Source of the DNA: JTS-RE9 sp964649195
GTDB taxonomy: Bacteria > Planctomycetota > Phycisphaerae > Phycisphaerales > Phycisphaeraceae
Assembly: GCA_964649195.1 (NCBI GenBank)
Contig: CAZYPK010000002.1
Location: forward strand, 1-64,000
Direction of reading: 5' to 3'
DNA: 64,000 nt
Shown: positions 17,930 through 24,882 of the stretch, in pieces
How the letters are laid out: each line of letters opens with the position of its first letter
How positions within the stretch are numbered: the first letter of the stretch is position 1
Made by a program: the position numbers and the translations under genes
The notes under the pieces: generated by a model
Told to the model about the DNA's origin: nothing
The model's input: the letters and a program-made list of their open reading frames with translations, nothing else
The model's database searches: none

Positions 17930-18183
17930 GCGTTCGCCGTCGCCGACGGCTGCAACAGAAGATCGCCGATCTGTTCGAGCATCGTCGCCTTTTTGTCCGG
18001 CATGACCTCCCCCGGCCCCAACAGCGCATGTTGCGAAGCATCACGCGCGGCTTGCCGCCGTTGCGAACGCTCCGCGACCTGATGGAGGAAGTTACCGCTT
18101 GTTCGATCGCCGTTGCCGCACAGACACCGCGTTGGCGAAGCTGGCCAAACGGTGTCGGTGCGTTCGTCGCTTCAATTTCACCT
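17930..18183 (+). pseudogene. Transposase remnant with 1-bp frameshift
   Basis: The + strand reads LQQKIADLFEHRRLF..RMLRSITRG..LRDLMEEV in one frame, then YRLFDRRCRTDTALAKLAK in the next, as if one T was lost at GAAGTTACC (about 18093). The joined sequence resembles a conserved segment near the C-terminus of a bacterial transposase family, from memory. The reading is cut at 18184 by the MITE-like element, and no continuation is seen beyond it. It is a dead relic. Confidence 0.45.
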
Positions 18184-18271
18184 GGGACTTCTGAATAACC
18201 CCCGATGTGCCGCGAACCGGGGATTGCGAAGTCGCAAGCGGCTTGGACGCGGGGGGGGATTCAGGAATCCC
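18184..18271. mobile_element. MITE-like element, copy A
   Basis: An 88-bp element with imperfect inverted ends GGGACTTCTGAATAACC and ATTCAGGAATCCC and the internal GCAAGCGGCTTGGACG motif. It is about 80% identical to copy B at 19604. Possible flanking ACCT repeats are too short to call a target duplication. It truncates the transposase relic. Confidence 0.75.
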
Positions 18272-18315
18272 ACCTGCCAATTTCAACAGTCTCTGCAATT
18301 TTTGCGATCATCCGG

Positions 18316-18343
18316 TTGACCTGAGACTAATTCTCAATACCAT
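18316..18343 (+). promoter_or_regulatory. Promoter of fbpA with Fur-like box
   Basis: TTGACC (-35, 18316-18321) and TACCAT (-10, 18338-18343) are 16 bases apart. Between them lies TGAGACTAATTCTCA (18322-18336), a 7-1-7 palindrome matching the Fur-box pattern TGAnAATnATTnTCA at nearly every conserved position. Fur bound there would block polymerase, so the downstream iron transporter is probably repressed when iron is plentiful. Confidence 0.6.
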
Positions 18344-18434
18344 CAGGGGGTGCCCCAGATACTCCTCGTGTTGGACAAGTGTTGGCCGACTGAGGGGTTT
18401 TTCGGGCAGGTATTGAAATGAAAAGGATCAGGTC

Positions 18435-19460
18435 ATGAAGAGCCATAGGATTGGCCGGCGTTGGGTGAAATGGTCGGCGGTCGCATCGCTTCTGGTCGGG
18501 GTGCTGGTTGCTCAGGTTGCCTGGGCTGCGGATTCGATCACGCTTTATTCGGGGCGGTCCAAGAGCCTGGTCGATCCGATCATCGAGAAGTTCACCAAGG
18601 ACACCGGCATCGAGGTGCAGGTGAAATATGGCAGCACGCCTCAGCTTGCCCTGGCGCTGCATCAGGAAGGGCGGCGGAGTCCTGCGGATGTTTTCTGGGC
18701 CCAGGATGCGGGGGGGCTGGAGACCCTGGCGAAGGGAAGGTTTTTTGCACAGCTTCCCAAGTCGGTTTTCGATGGCGTTGCTCCGAACTTTCAGACCGCG
18801 GATCACAGTTGGGTCGCCACCTCCGGCCGGGCCCGGGTGCTGGCTTATTCGCCTGGCCGGGTGAAGGAGGCGGAACTGCCGGTGTCGATCTTTGAACTGA
18901 CGGATGCCAAGTGGAAGGGGCGCATCGGCTGGGCGCCGGGCAATGCCTCGTTCCAGGCGTTTGTGACGGCGATGCGCTCGGAGTTCGGCGAGGAGAAAAC
19001 CATCGCCTGGCTCAAGGGGATGATCGCCAATCAGCCCCGGGTTTATCCGCAGAACTCGCCGATCATTTCCGCACTGGCGGCCGGGGAGATCGACCTGGGC
19101 CTGCCCAATCACTATTACCTGCTGGGCATGAAGAAGGAGAAGCCCGGTCTGCCGGTGGCGCAGACGTTTTTCAAGGATGGCGACATCGGCAACCTGGTGT
19201 TCGTCTCCGGCGCGGCGGTGCTGGCGTCCAGCAGGAAGCAGGAACAGGCGCAGAAGTTCATCGCCTACCTGCTCAAGCGGTCGTCGCAGGAGTTTTTCAC
19301 CGCCGAGGTCAACGAGTATCCGGTGACGACCGATGTGAAGCCCGCATCCAACCTGATGAACCTCCAGGCCCTGCACAAGGCGGCCCCGTCGGTGAAGCTC
19401 GAACAGCTTCAGGATGTGGCGGGCACGGTGAAACTGCTCAAGGAACTGGGGCTGTTGTAG
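18435..19460 (+). CDS. fbpA: Iron(III) ABC transporter substrate-binding protein
   Basis: The periplasmic ferric-ion-binding protein of an FbpABC/FutABC uptake system, 341 residues. Residues 1-31 are a signal peptide ending AWAAD. The mature start SITLYSGRSKSLVDP is typical of the FbpA family. Adjacent tyrosines Tyr227-Tyr228 in NHYYLLG match the iron-ligand pair of the family. AAAGGA seven bases upstream supports the start. A Fur-like box lies 100 bp upstream. Permease and ATPase genes follow, but are separated from it by a HEPN module and a MITE-like element, so the operon has been interrupted. Confidence 0.9.
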   Translation: MKSHRIGRRWVKWSAVASLLVGVLVAQVAWAADSITLYSGRSKSLVDPIIEKFTKDTGIEVQVKYGSTPQLALALHQEGRRSPADVFWAQDAGGLETLAKGRFFAQLPKSVFDGVAPNFQTADHSWVATSGRARVLAYSPGRVKEAELPVSIFELTDAKWKGRIGWAPGNASFQAFVTAMRSEFGEEKTIAWLKGMIANQPRVYPQNSPIISALAAGEIDLGLPNHYYLLGMKKEKPGLPVAQTFFKDGDIGNLVFVSGAAVLASSRKQEQAQKFIAYLLKRSSQEFFTAEVNEYPVTTDVKPASNLMNLQALHKAAPSVKLEQLQDVAGTVKLLKELGLL

Positions 19461-19472
19461 GGGAGCAGGGGG

Positions 19473-19502
19473 CGGGTATCGGGTGTCGGGTTTCGGGTAT
19501 CG
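19473..19502. repeat. Period-8 repeat CGGGTATC
   Basis: Four degenerate copies of GGGTATC/TTTC/TGTCG units follow the fbpA stop. The complementary unit GATACCCG forms a nine-copy array at 60152-60222 before the DUF1501 gene, and a short GACACCCGAC run precedes fbpB. Confidence 0.7.
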
Positions 19503-19569
19503 TGTTTTTTGATGATGCGGATGGAAAGGCTCGCATGGAGAGACCTATTGGCTGAAATCGTGGAACAAA

Positions 19570-19599
19570 TTGCCTGACGCGCGGAAAATCGCCTATGAT
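19570..19599 (+). promoter_or_regulatory. Putative promoter of the HEPN pair, interrupted by MITE
   Basis: TTGCCT (19570-19575) and TATGAT (19594-19599) are spaced 18 bases. The MITE-like element inserted just after this -10 box and duplicated it: TATGATCGTT occurs at 19594-19603 and again at 19691-19700, next to the gene start. No good -35 precedes the second copy. Confidence 0.45.
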
Positions 19600-19603
19600 C
19601 GTT

Positions 19604-19690
19604 GGGAATCCTGAATAACCCCCGATGTACCGTGAACCAGGGGATTGCTACGCCGCAAGCGGCTGGAACGTGAGGTTATTCAGGAATCCC
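19604..19690. mobile_element. MITE-like element, copy B, with 10-bp target duplication
   Basis: An 87-bp element with ends GGGAATCCTGAATAACC and GGTTATTCAGGAATCCC (inverted, two mismatches), non-coding inside. Perfect 10-bp direct repeats TATGATCGTT flank it (19594-19603, 19691-19700), direct proof of transposition. Target duplications of this size suggest mobilisation by an IS4/IS231-like transposase, which is inference. Relatives are at 18184, 57818 and 61648. Confidence 0.85.
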
Positions 19691-19714
19691 TATGATCGTT
19701 CGCGGAGCCGAACC

Positions 19715-20170
19715 ATGAATCAAAATCTGGCCGACCTTTTTCAGAGGAAGCAAAAGCAGTCCGAGGGGGCTGGCGGCATCGACTGGGATGACCGCCGCAA
19801 CAAGTACCTCGCGGCAGTGGACGACCTCTACAACCAGATCAAGGTGATCCTCGCCGAACCGATCGCACAGAAGACGGTCACGTTGCAGCGGCGTCCGAAA
19901 GACCTGAGCGAGAACTACATCGGGACGTATAAAGTTGACGACCTGATCCTTCTCATCGGCGACGAGCAGGTTCGTTTCTCCCCGCGCGGACGGAACATCG
20001 CAGGCGCCGGCGGTCGCGTTGACGTGCTCGGCGATCGGGGTGAGGATACGTTGATCGTGCAGACCGATGGCCGGTGGAGTTTGGTGCAGTCCCGGCAACC
20101 GACGCTCAAAGTCGTTCCCTTCAACGAGACCTCGCTCGCCGAGGTGCTTCAACGGGTGATGCGGGACTGA
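19715..20170 (+). CDS. Partner protein of HEPN module
   Basis: A 151-residue cytoplasmic protein starting MNQNLADLFQRKQ. It has a charged helical N-terminus to about residue 60, then a predicted beta-rich domain (YIGTYKVDDLILLIGDEQV, RFSPRGRN, RVDVLGDRG) and a final helix. No named family is recognised. The start lies just downstream of copy B of the MITE-like element; upstream in-frame codons run through that element and are not coding. Its stop is three bases before the HEPN gene, so the two are surely co-transcribed and probably coupled. By analogy with other HEPN operons it could be an antitoxin, sensor or substrate adaptor, but this is not shown. Confidence 0.65.
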   Translation: MNQNLADLFQRKQKQSEGAGGIDWDDRRNKYLAAVDDLYNQIKVILAEPIAQKTVTLQRRPKDLSENYIGTYKVDDLILLIGDEQVRFSPRGRNIAGAGGRVDVLGDRGEDTLIVQTDGRWSLVQSRQPTLKVVPFNETSLAEVLQRVMRD

Positions 20171-20173
20171 CAG

Positions 20174-20743
20174 ATGCCCGTCCCGCCCGCCGATTACGAA
20201 ACTGCCGAGCGACAGATGCTGGACGATATCCGCGAATGGTACCGCGGCATGGTCGAGGCGCTGCTCGATCAGCGCGCGTCGGTCTTGCAGGCCATTCGCA
20301 CCGGCTTGCCGGTCGCGCCGCGGTTCATTCTCATGCGCGAAGCCGAGGTTGACGCTTACCACGATTCACAACGTCAGGAACTCGAGCGGCTCACCATGCT
20401 CAATCTCGTCGCCAGTGCGGAAGCAACGATCACTCTGGACTACTTTCGTCGCATCCGCGAGAAACTCAAGGACCGATTGTCCCGTGCGTATCAGGCCTGG
20501 CACAAGAAACTTTCCGCCAATAAGCAACTCCGCCCCGACTTCGACGAGGACGGAATTCTCGACGTGCTGAAACAGACGAACATCATGGACAACAACATCA
20601 TTGGGCGATACCGCGAGTGCCTGCACGCACGACACTGGGTCGGACATGGCCGCCGCTGGGCCAGGCCGATTGCTGTGGACCGATTGGATCCGGATGATGT
20701 CCATGATCGCGCGTCCGCATTGCTCCGAGCGATGCCGGCATAA
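20174..20743 (+). CDS. HEPN-domain protein, putative RNase toxin
   Basis: A 189-residue all-helical protein. Near the C-terminus ARHWVGHGRRW gives Arg153-x4-His158, the catalytic Rx4-6H motif of HEPN ribonucleases; the setting (LHARHWVGHG) resembles the RiboL-PSP-HEPN group. Earlier helices (ASAEATITLDYFRRIREK, FDEDGILDVLKQTNIMDNNI) fit the four-helix HEPN bundle. It follows its partner gene by three bases. HEPN proteins commonly act as RNA-cleaving toxins in toxin-antitoxin, abortive-infection or CRISPR ancillary systems. The module sits between fbpA and fbpB, which suggests acquisition by transfer. Confidence 0.7.
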   Translation: MPVPPADYETAERQMLDDIREWYRGMVEALLDQRASVLQAIRTGLPVAPRFILMREAEVDAYHDSQRQELERLTMLNLVASAEATITLDYFRRIREKLKDRLSRAYQAWHKKLSANKQLRPDFDEDGILDVLKQTNIMDNNIIGRYRECLHARHWVGHGRRWARPIAVDRLDPDDVHDRASALLRAMPA

Positions 20744-20787
20744 CCGCATGTCACCCTCCCCCCGGAACCCGACACCCGACTCCGCCA

Positions 20788-22365
20788 TTGCCCACCATCA
20801 CCCTGACTCATCGTCGACCGCCCTGGTATCTCACGCTGCCCGCCTTGGGCAGCGTGGCGGCGGTGCTGTTGCCGCTGGGTTATCTGGTGTTTCAGTCGCT
20901 TCAGGCGAAGGAACTGCCCCAGGTCTGGAACAAGGGCAGTGCGATGCTGCTCTCCAACACCATGCTGCTCTCGGGCGCGGTGCTGCTGGCCACCACGCTG
21001 CTCGCGCTGCCCCTGGCCTGGCTGACGGTGCGCACCACGCTCATCGGACGGCGGATGTTTTCCATCCTCTGCGTGCTCCCGCTCGCCATCCCCGGTTATG
21101 TGATGGCTTATGCGCTCCTGAGCCTCGGCGGCGAATATGACAGCGTGCTTCAGAATCTTTTCGGATGGAAAGTCGGCAGACCCAAAGGCTTCTGGGGGGC
21201 GGCGCTGGCGCTGACGGCCTACAACCTGCCTTACATGTATCTGACGCTGCGGGCGGCGATGCAGGATTTGGACCCCTCGCTGGAAGAGGCGGCCCGCAGC
21301 CTGGGGCGCGGGCGCATCGGCGTGCTCTGGTCGGTGATTCGACCGCAGCTTCAGCCGGCGTTTCTGGCCGGGGCGATGCTGGTGATTCTGCATGTGGTGG
21401 CGGACTTCGGCGTGGTCAGCCTGATGGGGTTTGACACGTTCAGCAGGCAACTGTGGACGATGTACAACACCTCCACCGCGCAGGAGACCGCCCCGGTGGC
21501 GATGCTGCTGCTGGGGCTGGCCTGCATCTTCATCGCCATCGAGATGGCCTTCCTTCGCAAGATACGGCTGGACCGCGCGGGCATCGGGGTGGCGCGGAAG
21601 CAGGCGCTGTTTCGCCTGGGATTCTGGCATGTTCCCGCTTTTCTTCTGTTCGCCATCATCCTGCTCATCAGCGTGATCGTGCCCGCCGGCACGGTGATCT
21701 ACTGGTTCAGCCGGCTGGAGAATCCGAAGATCATCAGCGATGTCTGGGTGGCGCTGGGCAAGTCGGTGCAGGGCAGCATCCCGGCGGCATTTTTCGCGAC
21801 GCTGCTGGCGATACCGATTGCGACGATGCGGGCGCGTTATCCCTCGAAGCGATCGTTCCTGCTCGAACGGTTGCCCTTCATCGGTTATGCCACGCCCGCG
21901 CTGGCTTTTGCCCTGAGTCTGATCATGCTTTGCACGGCGGACTGGGTGCCTGACTGGTTTTTTCACATGACGTATCAGACGCTGCCGCTGCTGGTGTTTG
22001 CATACACGGTTCACTTTCTGGCCGAGGCGGTGGGGCCGGTGCGGTCGAGCATGTACCTGGCGGGGCCGCGGCTGGAGGAGGCGTCGCGCTCGCTGGGCGC
22101 GGGGCGGGTGGAGACGTTTTTCCGGGTGACGCTGCCGGTGCTTCGGCATGGGCTGATCGTCAGCCTGGCCCTGGTGTTTCTATCATGTATGAAGGAGTTG
22201 CCGCTGACGATGCTGCTGGCTCCGCCGAATTTTGAGACGCTGGCCAAGAACGTGTGGGGCTACACTGAGAATGTCGAGTTCGCCAAGGCCGCCCCGCACG
22301 CGCTGGCGATCCTGATCTTCTCCGCGGCGTTTGTGGGCGTGCTGCTGATGGAAGGAAGGAAATAA
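20788..22365 (+). CDS. fbpB: Iron(III) ABC transporter permease
   Basis: A fused double permease of 525 residues with about twelve membrane helices, as in FbpB/SfuB. The two cytoplasmic EAA loops are visible: EEAARSLGRGRIGVLW near residue 166 and EEASRSLGAGRVETFF near 430. The start is TTG; the first helix (LTLPALGSVAAVLLPLGYLV) follows 15 residues later. A GACACCCGAC repeat, not a Shine-Dalgarno, precedes it. It begins 44 bp after the HEPN gene and so may now be expressed by read-through of that module. Confidence 0.85.
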   Translation: MPTITLTHRRPPWYLTLPALGSVAAVLLPLGYLVFQSLQAKELPQVWNKGSAMLLSNTMLLSGAVLLATTLLALPLAWLTVRTTLIGRRMFSILCVLPLAIPGYVMAYALLSLGGEYDSVLQNLFGWKVGRPKGFWGAALALTAYNLPYMYLTLRAAMQDLDPSLEEAARSLGRGRIGVLWSVIRPQLQPAFLAGAMLVILHVVADFGVVSLMGFDTFSRQLWTMYNTSTAQETAPVAMLLLGLACIFIAIEMAFLRKIRLDRAGIGVARKQALFRLGFWHVPAFLLFAIILLISVIVPAGTVIYWFSRLENPKIISDVWVALGKSVQGSIPAAFFATLLAIPIATMRARYPSKRSFLLERLPFIGYATPALAFALSLIMLCTADWVPDWFFHMTYQTLPLLVFAYTVHFLAEAVGPVRSSMYLAGPRLEEASRSLGAGRVETFFRVTLPVLRHGLIVSLALVFLSCMKELPLTMLLAPPNFETLAKNVWGYTENVEFAKAAPHALAILIFSAAFVGVLLMEGRK

Positions 22366-22503
22366 GTTCCGGGTTTCGAGTTCCGAGTTCCGAGTTGAAA
22401 GGCAACGGGAGCCTGCAACTGAAAAAAGGGAACGGCCATAAAACCTGGAACTTGGAACTTGCAACACAAAACTCGGAACTCGGAACTCGAAACTCGGAAC
22501 TTA
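22364..22503. repeat. 33-bp inverted repeat of CTCGGAACTT units
   Basis: The left arm (22364-22396, starting AAGTTCCGGGTTTCGAGTTC) and right arm (22471-22503, ending CGAAACTCGGAACTT) are reverse complements with one mismatch and enclose about 74 bases. The right arm matches the repeats before the permease at 4163 and ettA at 32275, and ends five bases before the fbpC start. Confidence 0.8.
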
Positions 22504-22509
22504 TTTGAA

Positions 22510-23577
22510 ATGTCTTCCCTCCTCCGAATCCGTCACCTCACCAAACGCTTTGGCGCCGAGGGTGCGCCGGTGGTGGATGATGTCGGCTTCGAAGTCGAGC
22601 AGGGCGAGATTCTCGTGCTCCTGGGGCCATCCGGCTGCGGCAAGACCACCACGCTGCGCCTGATCGCCGGTTTCGAGAACGCGGACCACGGCTACATCGT
22701 CATCGACAACCGCCTGCTCACCGTCACGCCCGGCTGCGGCGGGGCGCCGGGTCTCAAGCCTGTCCACCTGCGGCCTGAAAAACGCGGCATCGGTTTCGTC
22801 TTCCAGGACTACGCCCTCTTCCCGCATCTCTCCGTCCTGAAAAACACCATGTACGGCCTGCGCGGCTCGTGGTTCACACGCAAGGCCCGCGCCCTCGAAG
22901 CCCTGCAAATGGTCGGCATGACCGACTTCGCCCACCGCAAACCGCAGACGCTTTCCGGCGGTCAGCAGCAGCGCGTGGCGCTGGCGCGCTCCATGGCGCC
23001 GGCGCCCAAACTCATCCTGCTCGATGAACCGTTCAGCAATCTCGATGCGGGCCTGCGCGAAGCGACAAGACAGGAAGTGCGGAAGCTGCTTCACGAACAG
23101 AAAATGGCGGCGATCCTGGTCACGCACGATCAGGAGGAGGCCCTGAGCTTCGGCGATCGCGTGGCGGTGATGAACCAGGGCAGGATCGAACAGATCGGCT
23201 CGCCGGTGGAGGTCTATGAGAAACCCGCCACGACATTTGTCGCCGGTTTTCTGGGCAAAACCAACCTGCTGCGCGTGCAGGCGCAGGATGGCGTCGCCTC
23301 TTCGCCGGTGGGCCTGCTCCGGCTCAACCGCGCCGCGACGGGCGAGGTGATGGTCTCCATCCGGCCTGAGCATCTGAGCATTGCCGAGCAGCTCAACGGC
23401 CATGAGGGCCCGGGCATCGGCCACATCGTCAGCCGCGACTTCCGGGGCCACGACCTGATCTTCCGCGTGAAAATCGGAAGCGAGACCTACACGGTACACA
23501 CCGATTACCGCTGCCGGTTCGAGCCTGGCGATCGCGTGAGCATCAAGGCCGCCGAGCAGGCGGTGGTGGTGGGGTGA
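22510..23577 (+). CDS. fbpC: Iron(III) ABC transporter ATP-binding protein
   Basis: The ATPase of the ferric uptake system, 355 residues. Walker A is GPSGCGKTT near residue 39, the Q-loop is in VFQDYALFPH, the signature is LSGGQQQR and Walker B is LILLDEPFSNLD, followed by the H-loop VTHDQEEAL. The C-terminal 110 residues form a TOBE-type regulatory domain, as in FbpC/PotA ATPases. The start is the ATG of MSSLLRIRHL; the upstream in-frame codons lie in the CTCGGAACTT repeat. It completes the fbpABC set. Confidence 0.9.
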   Translation: MSSLLRIRHLTKRFGAEGAPVVDDVGFEVEQGEILVLLGPSGCGKTTTLRLIAGFENADHGYIVIDNRLLTVTPGCGGAPGLKPVHLRPEKRGIGFVFQDYALFPHLSVLKNTMYGLRGSWFTRKARALEALQMVGMTDFAHRKPQTLSGGQQQRVALARSMAPAPKLILLDEPFSNLDAGLREATRQEVRKLLHEQKMAAILVTHDQEEALSFGDRVAVMNQGRIEQIGSPVEVYEKPATTFVAGFLGKTNLLRVQAQDGVASSPVGLLRLNRAATGEVMVSIRPEHLSIAEQLNGHEGPGIGHIVSRDFRGHDLIFRVKIGSETYTVHTDYRCRFEPGDRVSIKAAEQAVVVG

Positions 23578-23614
23578 AGTTTGAGAAGTTGGCTCGTGTA
23601 CCCGCCGTGGCGCC

Positions 23615-23704
23615 AAGCCCGATGGCGAGGGCCGCCGAGCCGTCGGGGTATTCTGTGCGCGGCGCCGATACCCCGACGGCTCGGCGGCCCTCGCCATCGG
23701 GCTT
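23615..23704. terminator. Very long perfect palindrome between convergent genes
   Basis: Arms 23615-23651 and 23668-23704 are perfect 37-bp inverted repeats (AAGCCCGATGGCGAGGGCCG at the outer end) around a 16-base loop; pairing extends a few bases further with two mismatches. It lies between the fbpC and truB stops, so it probably acts as a bidirectional terminator, but its length is far beyond need and a mobile palindrome origin is possible. Confidence 0.7.
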
Positions 23705-23778
23705 GACACCACATTCGGTACATGAGCCGAACATTGTTGTCGCTGATCAGGCACAAGACGACTTGCTGACATCATCCC

Positions 23779-24483
23779 TCACGCCGGCACCGGCAGCAGA
23801 TCACTCTCGCTCACAGGCAGTTCCAGCCTCGCCTGGTCAAAGGCATTCTCCAGCGTATAAGGCCCGATGGCGGTTCGGCGCAGCGAGGCGAGGTGGCCGC
23901 CGGTGTTCAGGGCGACGCCGAGGTCGCGGGCCAGGCTGCGGATGTAGGTGCCTTTGCCGCAGGTGATGACAAGGGTGGCGATGGGCCAGTCGTAGCCGAG
24001 GATTTCAATCGCATCGATGCGCACCTTGCGCGAGGGGAGGTTCACCGTTTCGCCGCGCCGGGCGAGTTTGTAGGCCCGCTGGCCATCGATGTGCAGGGCG
24101 CTGAAGGCGGGGGGCTTCTGATCGATCTCGCCGATGAAGCGAGGCAGCGCCTGCCTGAGCTGTTCAAGCGTCGGCGGTGACGCGACCATCACCTCTTCGC
24201 GCCGCCCTTCACGATCATCGGTCGTGGTGAACGCTGAAAGATCGACCCCGGCTTCATAGACCTTGGTCAATCCCATCAGCGAGTCGATGATCTTCGTGGC
24301 CTTGCCCAGACAGCAGACGACGACACCGGTCGCCAGCGGATCGAGCGTGCCCGCGTGTCCCGCCTTGGCCCCGCCGGTGATCCGGCGAAGGCGGCGGACG
24401 ATATCCATCGAACTCCAGCCCAACGGTTTGTCCACCACGAGCAGCCCGGTGAGCGAAGGATTGGCGTAGCGCGGGCGTCCCAA
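23779..24483 (-). CDS. truB: tRNA pseudouridine(55) synthase
   Basis: Converts U55 in the T-loop of tRNAs to pseudouridine. The family motif GHAGTLDPLATG is complete, and with the start I choose its Asp is residue 48, the same number as the catalytic Asp of E. coli TruB. KPLGWSS and KGTYIRSLARDLG are further TruB signatures. I place the start at TTG (24483) because AAGGAGG lies six bases upstream; the ATG at 24558 would put the start against tRNA-Ser. 234 residues, short for the family, without a long C-terminal PUA extension. Convergent with fbpC. Confidence 0.9.
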   Translation of the reverse strand: MGRPRYANPSLTGLLVVDKPLGWSSMDIVRRLRRITGGAKAGHAGTLDPLATGVVVCCLGKATKIIDSLMGLTKVYEAGVDLSAFTTTDDREGRREEVMVASPPTLEQLRQALPRFIGEIDQKPPAFSALHIDGQRAYKLARRGETVNLPSRKVRIDAIEILGYDWPIATLVITCGKGTYIRSLARDLGVALNTGGHLASLRRTAIGPYTLENAFDQARLELPVSESDLLPVPA

Positions 24484-24561
24484 GGAGGCCTCCTTTACAT
24501 TGGCGGCAAAGCCAATACCATACTTCACCCTGCCGCATCGTGAAGCGATGATGAGCACCCT

Positions 24562-24648
24562 GGAGCGGTGTCCGAGCGGCTGAAGGAACGCGACTGGAAA
24601 TCGCGTGTGCGGGTAACTGCACCGAGGGTTCGAATCCCTCCCGCTCCG
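24562..24648 (+). tRNA. tRNA-Ser (GGA)
   Basis: A class II tRNA: acceptor GGAGCGG pairs with CCGCTCC, the anticodon loop CTGGAAA holds GGA at 24596-24598, the long variable arm is GTGC/GCAC, and the T-arm is GAGGGTTCGAATCCCTC. G73 is the discriminator, as usual for serine. CCA is not encoded. It is transcribed away from truB. Confidence 0.95.
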
Positions 24649-24773
24649 TTTTTACTGGAAAAGATGCGAGAAACCGCCCTCGCCCGGCTCGCAAAGCCTC
24701 GCCGACCTCTTCCGGAGGCAGAGGTGGCGGACCACCGCCGCATGCGATGGCCCTGTCCGGTTGCAAACATTTC

Positions 24774-24802
24774 TTCTCATCGGGCCTCCTGCGATTTATA
24801 AT
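24774..24802 (+). promoter_or_regulatory. Promoter of EF-G paralogue
   Basis: A perfect -10 TATAAT (24797-24802) is preceded at 17 bases by TTCTCA (24774-24779). The start codon is 80 bases downstream. Confidence 0.5.
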
Positions 24803-24882
24803 GCAGCCATCTCATCTGGCGTCGGCGCCGGGGGCCGGGGGTCCGGCGATTGCGAATTCGTGGTCCAACCCAAGGAGTTCCC

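Noticed and set aside
17869..18003. Minus-strand ORF MPDKKATMLEQIGDLL, 44 codons
   Set aside because: It reads plausibly but is antisense to the transposase relic, whose two frames join into a recognisable sequence.
10982..18435. Second copy of the tRNA-His 3' end as attachment site
   Set aside because: I looked for TTCAAGTCCCCTCGCCCA further right and found none by eye, so I do not mark an element border.
20788..22365. Alternative reading of fbpB as a sulfate or thiamine permease
   Set aside because: The fused two-EAA permease next to an FbpA-type binding protein with a Tyr pair and a Fur-like box fits iron much better.
24483..24558. Upstream ATG start for truB
   Set aside because: The extra 25 residues are unlike TruB, there is no ribosome site, and it would leave almost no room beside tRNA-Ser. 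The TTG has AAGGAGG at the right distance.
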